Shown: positions 5,935-9,185 of the stretch, piece by piece
How positions within the stretch are numbered: position 1 is the first letter of the stretch
Layout: every line of letters begins with the position of its first letter
From: Bacillota bacterium
Lineage (GTDB): Bacteria; Bacillota; Sulfobacillia; Thermaerobacterales; Thermaerobacteraceae
DNA: 9,185 bases
NCBI GenBank assembly: GCA_003242195.1
Contig: QGUQ01000052.1
Coordinates: 1-9,185 of the forward strand
Direction: 5' to 3'
The notes under the pieces: model-generated
Seen by the model: the letters and a program-made list of their open reading frames with translations, nothing else
Told to the model about the DNA's origin: nothing
Database searches by the model: none
Program-made: the position numbers and the translations under genes

Positions 5935-6098
5935 CCTGCGCTCCTTGCTAGCCTGGGGGACTTGCCGTGCGGTGGCGGTATTCGCAGGGGTTGACCGTTC
6001 CGTGCGGGAGGCGGGGTGGGATCGCCTTCCCAGGTACCGCTGCCGCCGGTGCCCGCACCCGGCTGGCGGCGGGCGGGGTGAGGAAGAGGGGTCCGTCC

Positions 6099-7112
6099 AT
6101 GGACATGAAGAACCTGTTCGGCGGGCAGGCCGTGATCGAGGGCGTGATGATGCGGGGGGCGGGGCGGATGGCCATCGCCGTGCGCCGCGCCGACGGCACC
6201 ATCGCCCTCCAGGTGAGCGCGTACCGGCCATGGACCGAGAAATCGCCGTGGCTGGGCTTGCCCGTGGTGCGCGGTGCCGTGGCCCTGGCGGACGCGCTGG
6301 TGACCGGCATCCGCGCCTTGAACTATTCCGCCCGCGTGGTGGAGGAAGATGGGGCAGCCGGCACCGGGACGGCCACGGGTGGCGACCGGACGGGCGCGGG
6401 CGAGGATCGTTGGCTTGCGCTGGTCAACGCGCTGGCCGTGGCCCTCGCGCTGGTGGTGTTCGTCCTGCTCCCCACGTGGCTGGCCGCCTGGCTGCCCGTA
6501 GCGGGCGACCTGGGGCGCAACATCGTCGAGGGCGGAGTGCGACTCCTCCTTCTCCTCGGCTACCTGCTGGCCATCGGGCGGATCCCCGACATCCGGCGGG
6601 TGTACCAGTACCACGGGGCGGAGCACAAGGCCATCCACGCCCTGGAGGCGGGCGCGCCGCTGACTCCTGCCGGCGCGCGTCCCTTCCCGCGGTTTCACCC
6701 CCGTTGCGGCACGGCCTTCCTCCTCTTCGTGGCCGTCCTGGCCGTGGCCGTCCACGCCCTGTTCGGGTGGCCGAGTTTCTGGTGGCGCACCGCCGTCCGG
6801 TTGGCCCTTGTGCCGGTGATCGCTGGTCTGGCCTTCGAGTGGATTCGCCTGGCCGGCCGGAGCCGCAGCCGTTGGGCGGCGGTGCTGGCGGCGCCCGGCC
6901 TGTGGTTGCAGCGGTTGACAACGGAGGAGCCGGGGGATGATCAGCTCGAGGTCGCCCTGGTGGCGTTGCGGGCCTGCCTGGGCGAGGCCGCGGGCGGCGG
7001 GCTGGCCGCCGCCCAGCAGGTCTCCGGTGCGGCGGGCGCGGCGGCGATGGCTGCGACGGCCGCGGCGGCACCGGTTGGAGTCGACGGCGGCGGGGTGAGG
7101 AGCGGTGCTTGA
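6099..7112 (+). CDS. DUF1385 family membrane protein (YqhQ-like)
   Basis: A 337-residue integral membrane protein of the DUF1385 family (B. subtilis YqhQ); I know of no firmly established biochemical role. Family signatures are GGQAVIEGVMMRG (8-20), YHGAEHK (171-177), HPRCGTAFLL (200-209) and a TTEEP motif (274-278) before the conserved QLEVA segment. Hydrophobic stretches at about 106-134, 145-162, 203-222 and 231-250 suggest four membrane segments. Residues 83-103 form a Gly/Thr/Asp-rich linker. The last 40 residues are Ala/Gly-rich and not part of the family core. The conserved His, Glu and Cys residues could bind a metal, but that is speculation. ATG 6099 is chosen because GAGGGG sits 7 bases upstream and family homology starts a few residues in; ATG 6105 is a close alternative. 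The 3' end overlaps prfA by 8 bases. In many Bacillota this gene sits next to rpmE and prfA, as here. Confidence 0.93.
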   Translation: MDMKNLFGGQAVIEGVMMRGAGRMAIAVRRADGTIALQVSAYRPWTEKSPWLGLPVVRGAVALADALVTGIRALNYSARVVEEDGAAGTGTATGGDRTGAGEDRWLALVNALAVALALVVFVLLPTWLAAWLPVAGDLGRNIVEGGVRLLLLLGYLLAIGRIPDIRRVYQYHGAEHKAIHALEAGAPLTPAGARPFPRFHPRCGTAFLLFVAVLAVAVHALFGWPSFWWRTAVRLALVPVIAGLAFEWIRLAGRSRSRWAAVLAAPGLWLQRLTTEEPGDDQLEVALVALRACLGEAAGGGLAAAQQVSGAAGAAAMAATAAAAPVGVDGGGVRSGA

Positions 7113-8190
7113 GCGGGGCCTGCAGGAGGCAGTGGCTGCGAGGGTGGCTCGCTTCGAGGCCATCGAGCGACAGCTGGCCGACCCGGCCGTGGCGTCCGAT
7201 CCCCGCCGCTGGCAGCCCCTGGCCCAGGAGAGGGGCGAACTGGAGCCCCTGGTGACGGCCTATCGCCGCTGGCAGGCGGTCCTGGACGATCTGGAGGCCG
7301 CTCGGTCGCTGCTGCGGGAGAGCGACGACCCCGACGAGCGCGAATACCTGGCCGGCGAGGTGGAACGCCTGGACGCGGAACGGTCTCGTCTAGAGGGCGA
7401 GCTCCGCCGCCTGGTGCTGCCCCGGGACCCCCGGGACCAGCGCAACGTGATCATGGAGATCCGCGCGGGGACGGGCGGGGAGGAGGCGGCCCTGTTCGCG
7501 GCCGATCTCTTCCGCATGTACCAGCGCTACGCCGAGCGCCAGGGTTGGCGGACCGAGGTCATGTCCAGCACGGAGAGCGACCTCGGGGGGTTCAAGGAAG
7601 TGATCTTCTCCGTCACCGGCCGCGGCGCTTACAGCCGGCTGAAGCACGAGAGCGGCGTCCACCGCGTGCAGCGAGTGCCCGTCACCGAGTCGGGCGGCCG
7701 CATCCACACGTCCACGGCCACGGTGGCGGTCCTCCCGGAGGCCGAGGAGGTGGAGGTGGAGATCAACCCCGACGATCTGGAGATCGACACCTTCTCCGCC
7801 AGCGGCCCGGGCGGCCAGCACGTCAACAAGACCGAGTCGGCCGTGCGCATCACCCACAAGCCGACCGGGATCGTGGTCACCTGCCAGGACGAGCGTTCCC
7901 AGCACAAGAACCGCGCCCGTGCCCTGAAGATCTTGCGGGCGCGGCTCCTGGACTACTATGTTCGCCGGCAGCAGCAGGAGCTGTCCGAGCAGCGGCGCGT
8001 GCAAGTGGGTACCGGCGAGCGGAGCGAGAAGATCCGCACCTACAACTTCCGCGAGAACCGCGTGACCGATCACCGCATCGGGCTGACCCTCTACCGGCTC
8101 GACGAGATCATGGACGGGGATCTGGACGAGCTGATCGACGCCCTAGCCGCGCGCGAGGAAGCGGCGCGAATGGGCGAGGCGGTGAGTTGA
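7105..8190 (+). CDS. prfA: Peptide chain release factor 1 (RF1)
   Basis: RF1 reads UAA and UAG stop codons in the ribosomal A site and triggers release of the finished protein. The 361 residues match the usual length. The N-terminal helical domain covers about 1-110. The stop-codon-reading motif is PVT (192-194) within RVQRVPVTE; this P-x-T form marks RF1, whereas RF2 has SPF. The catalytic GGQ lies at 236-238 in SGPGGQHVNKTESAVR. The C-terminal domain runs to the end, with RTYNFRENRVTDHR (311-324) conserved. The GTG start at 7105 lies inside the end of the DUF1385 gene (8-base overlap) behind GGGGTGAGGAG, which suggests translational coupling. The stop is followed after one base by prmC, whose product modifies Gln238 of this protein. 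Confidence 0.98.
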   Translation: MLERGLQEAVAARVARFEAIERQLADPAVASDPRRWQPLAQERGELEPLVTAYRRWQAVLDDLEAARSLLRESDDPDEREYLAGEVERLDAERSRLEGELRRLVLPRDPRDQRNVIMEIRAGTGGEEAALFAADLFRMYQRYAERQGWRTEVMSSTESDLGGFKEVIFSVTGRGAYSRLKHESGVHRVQRVPVTESGGRIHTSTATVAVLPEAEEVEVEINPDDLEIDTFSASGPGGQHVNKTESAVRITHKPTGIVVTCQDERSQHKNRARALKILRARLLDYYVRRQQQELSEQRRVQVGTGERSEKIRTYNFRENRVTDHRIGLTLYRLDEIMDGDLDELIDALAAREEAARMGEAVS

Positions 8191-8191
8191 C

Positions 8192-9154
8192 GTGGACGCG
8201 GGCAAGGCGAGCCCCGTCGAGGCCACGGCGGAGGGCGCGTGTCTGCCGGTGAGCCGGCCGGAGCGGGCCGGGGCAGCGCTGCGCTGGGGCCGGGCGTACC
8301 TGGAGGCGTGCGGGGTGGAACCGGACGAAGCCAGGGCCTCGGCGCGCCTGTTGCTGGCCCGGGCCCTGGAGGTCCCGGGCCACACCGTGGTGGCGGAGCC
8401 GGAGCGGCCCGTGTCTGCCCAGGCATGGTCCCGTTACGTCCAGCTCATCCTCCGGCGGGGACGGCGGGAACCCGTCGCCTATCTCCTGGGAAGTACCGAG
8501 TTTTACGGCCGCTCCTTCCGCGTCACGCCGGCCACCCTGATCCCCCGCCCCGAGACCGAGCTCCTGGTGGACGTGGCACTGGCCCAGTTGGGAGACGAGT
8601 CGTGCGTCGTGGCGGATCTGGGTACCGGGTCCGGTGCCATCGCCGTCACCCTGGCGCTGGAGCGCCCCCGGTGGACCGTCCTGGCCACCGACTGCTCGCC
8701 GGCCGCGCTCAAGGTGGCCCGCGAGAACGCGGGCCGGTACGGCGTGACGAGCAGGATTCGCTGGTACACCGGCGACTGGTGCGAGCCCCTGCTGGCGGCG
8801 GGGTGGGGCGGCCGGCTGGCGGCCGTGATCAGCAACCCGCCCTACGTGGCGGCCACCGAGCTGCCCACCCTGGCGGAGGAGATCCGCCGCTACGAGCCCC
8901 ACGTGGCCCTGACGCCCGGCCTGACGGGGTTGGAGGCTTACCAGCGGCTGGTCCCGGGCGCGGCGCGGCTGCTGGCTCCGGGGGGGTACCTGCTGCTGGA
9001 GGTGGGCCACGGGCAGGCCGATGATGTCACGGACTTGCTGCGCCGCCACGGATTCCGGGATTGCCGGGTGTGGAAGGACCTGGCGAGCATCCCCCGGGTG
9101 GTGGGCGGCGGGGGGGAGCCGGGACCGGCTGGCGCCCCCAGTGGTGGAAGCTGA
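8192..9154 (+). CDS. prmC: Release factor glutamine methyltransferase PrmC (HemK)
   Basis: S-adenosylmethionine-dependent methyltransferase that N5-methylates the glutamine of the GGQ motif in RF1 and RF2. The 320 residues comprise a helical N-terminal substrate-binding domain (about 28-110) and a Rossmann-type catalytic domain. Diagnostic motifs are IPRPETE (117-123), the SAM-binding DLGTGSGAIA (142-151) and the catalytic NPPY (215-218), which contacts the glutamine amide. YEPHVAL (234-240) and LLLEVGHGQ (267-275) are also family-typical. The first 27 residues and the Gly/Pro-rich last 15 exceed the usual length of about 280. GTG 8192 is chosen because it lies one base after the prfA stop and GGTGAG (8181-8186) precedes it; GTG 8249 would remove the N-terminal excess but lacks a well-spaced binding site. 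Genetic coupling with prfA puts enzyme and substrate in one transcript. Confidence 0.97.
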   Translation: MDAGKASPVEATAEGACLPVSRPERAGAALRWGRAYLEACGVEPDEARASARLLLARALEVPGHTVVAEPERPVSAQAWSRYVQLILRRGRREPVAYLLGSTEFYGRSFRVTPATLIPRPETELLVDVALAQLGDESCVVADLGTGSGAIAVTLALERPRWTVLATDCSPAALKVARENAGRYGVTSRIRWYTGDWCEPLLAAGWGGRLAAVISNPPYVAATELPTLAEEIRRYEPHVALTPGLTGLEAYQRLVPGAARLLAPGGYLLLEVGHGQADDVTDLLRRHGFRDCRVWKDLASIPRVVGGGGEPGPAGAPSGGS

Positions 9155-9157
9155 CCC

Positions 9158-9185
9158 GTGACCCCGGCTCCGACCCTAGCCAGCG
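9158..9185 (+). CDS. Possible start of the next gene (cut by window end)
   Basis: A GTG at 9158, three bases after the prmC stop, opens a frame that stays open for the remaining nine codons. A GGAAG-like site lies about 8 bases upstream. In many Bacillota the gene after prmC encodes a Sua5/YwlC-type threonylcarbamoyl-AMP synthase, but nothing in these few codons shows that. Confidence 0.2.

Noticed and set aside
5991..6022. Promoter for the DUF1385 gene built on TTGACC at 5991
   Set aside because: No TATAAT-like box occurs 16-18 bases downstream; TGGGAT at spacing 20 is too weak.
5967..6098. N-terminal extension of the DUF1385 protein from an upstream in-frame start
   Set aside because: The extra 44 residues are Gly/Ala/Arg-rich without family similarity, and the ATG at 6099 has a good binding site.
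1..9185. Mobile element, CRISPR array, tRNA/rRNA or defence system
   Set aside because: No transposase, integrase, regularly spaced direct repeats or RNA gene folds were seen; apart from the protease the genes are ordinary housekeeping genes.

Overview
The window is the end of a contig from a very GC-rich bacterium, most likely a high-GC member of the Bacillota (Thermaerobacter or Symbiobacterium-like; this placement is inference). The evidence is gene order plus signals. A TalC/FSA-type transaldolase, rho, rpmE, a DUF1385 (YqhQ-like) membrane protein, prfA and prmC follow each other on the + strand, which resembles the Bacillota tal...rho-rpmE...prfA-prmC neighbourhood. Ribosome binding sites are strong and GGAGGTGA-like, GTG and TTG starts are frequent, and the two clear promoters have SigA-type elements.

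Bases 1-99 are not genomic. They read, in order, as a T run, a degraded Illumina P7 oligo, an 8-base index slot and a degraded Nextera transposon end with the expected lengths. Genomic sequence starts at about base 100, inside a gene.

Layout: 100-2339 is the 3' part of a large secreted subtilase (S8) gene, cut at the contig end and so lacking its Asp and His catalytic regions. 2388-3038 is a transaldolase. 3035-3063 is a near-consensus promoter overlapping its stop codon, followed by a leader of about 150 nt with two mutually exclusive hairpins and a C-rich stretch, then rho (3223-4701). 4822-5487 is a membrane-anchored M23 metallopeptidase, probably co-transcribed with rho. A GC-rich inverted repeat and an extended -10 promoter (5526-5534) precede rpmE (5603-5848), which is followed by an intrinsic terminator (5900-5934). 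6099-9154 holds a tightly packed DUF1385-prfA-prmC block: an 8-base overlap and then a 1-base gap.

Functionally the window links transcription termination (Rho), the ribosome (L31) and translation termination (RF1 and the methyltransferase that modifies its GGQ glutamine), with a carbohydrate enzyme and two exported or anchored proteases alongside. I see no mobile element, CRISPR array, tRNA or rRNA, and no previously undescribed system. The points most worth a second look are the adapter at the contig end, the rho leader, and the Arg/Thr-rich N-terminal extension of Rho.
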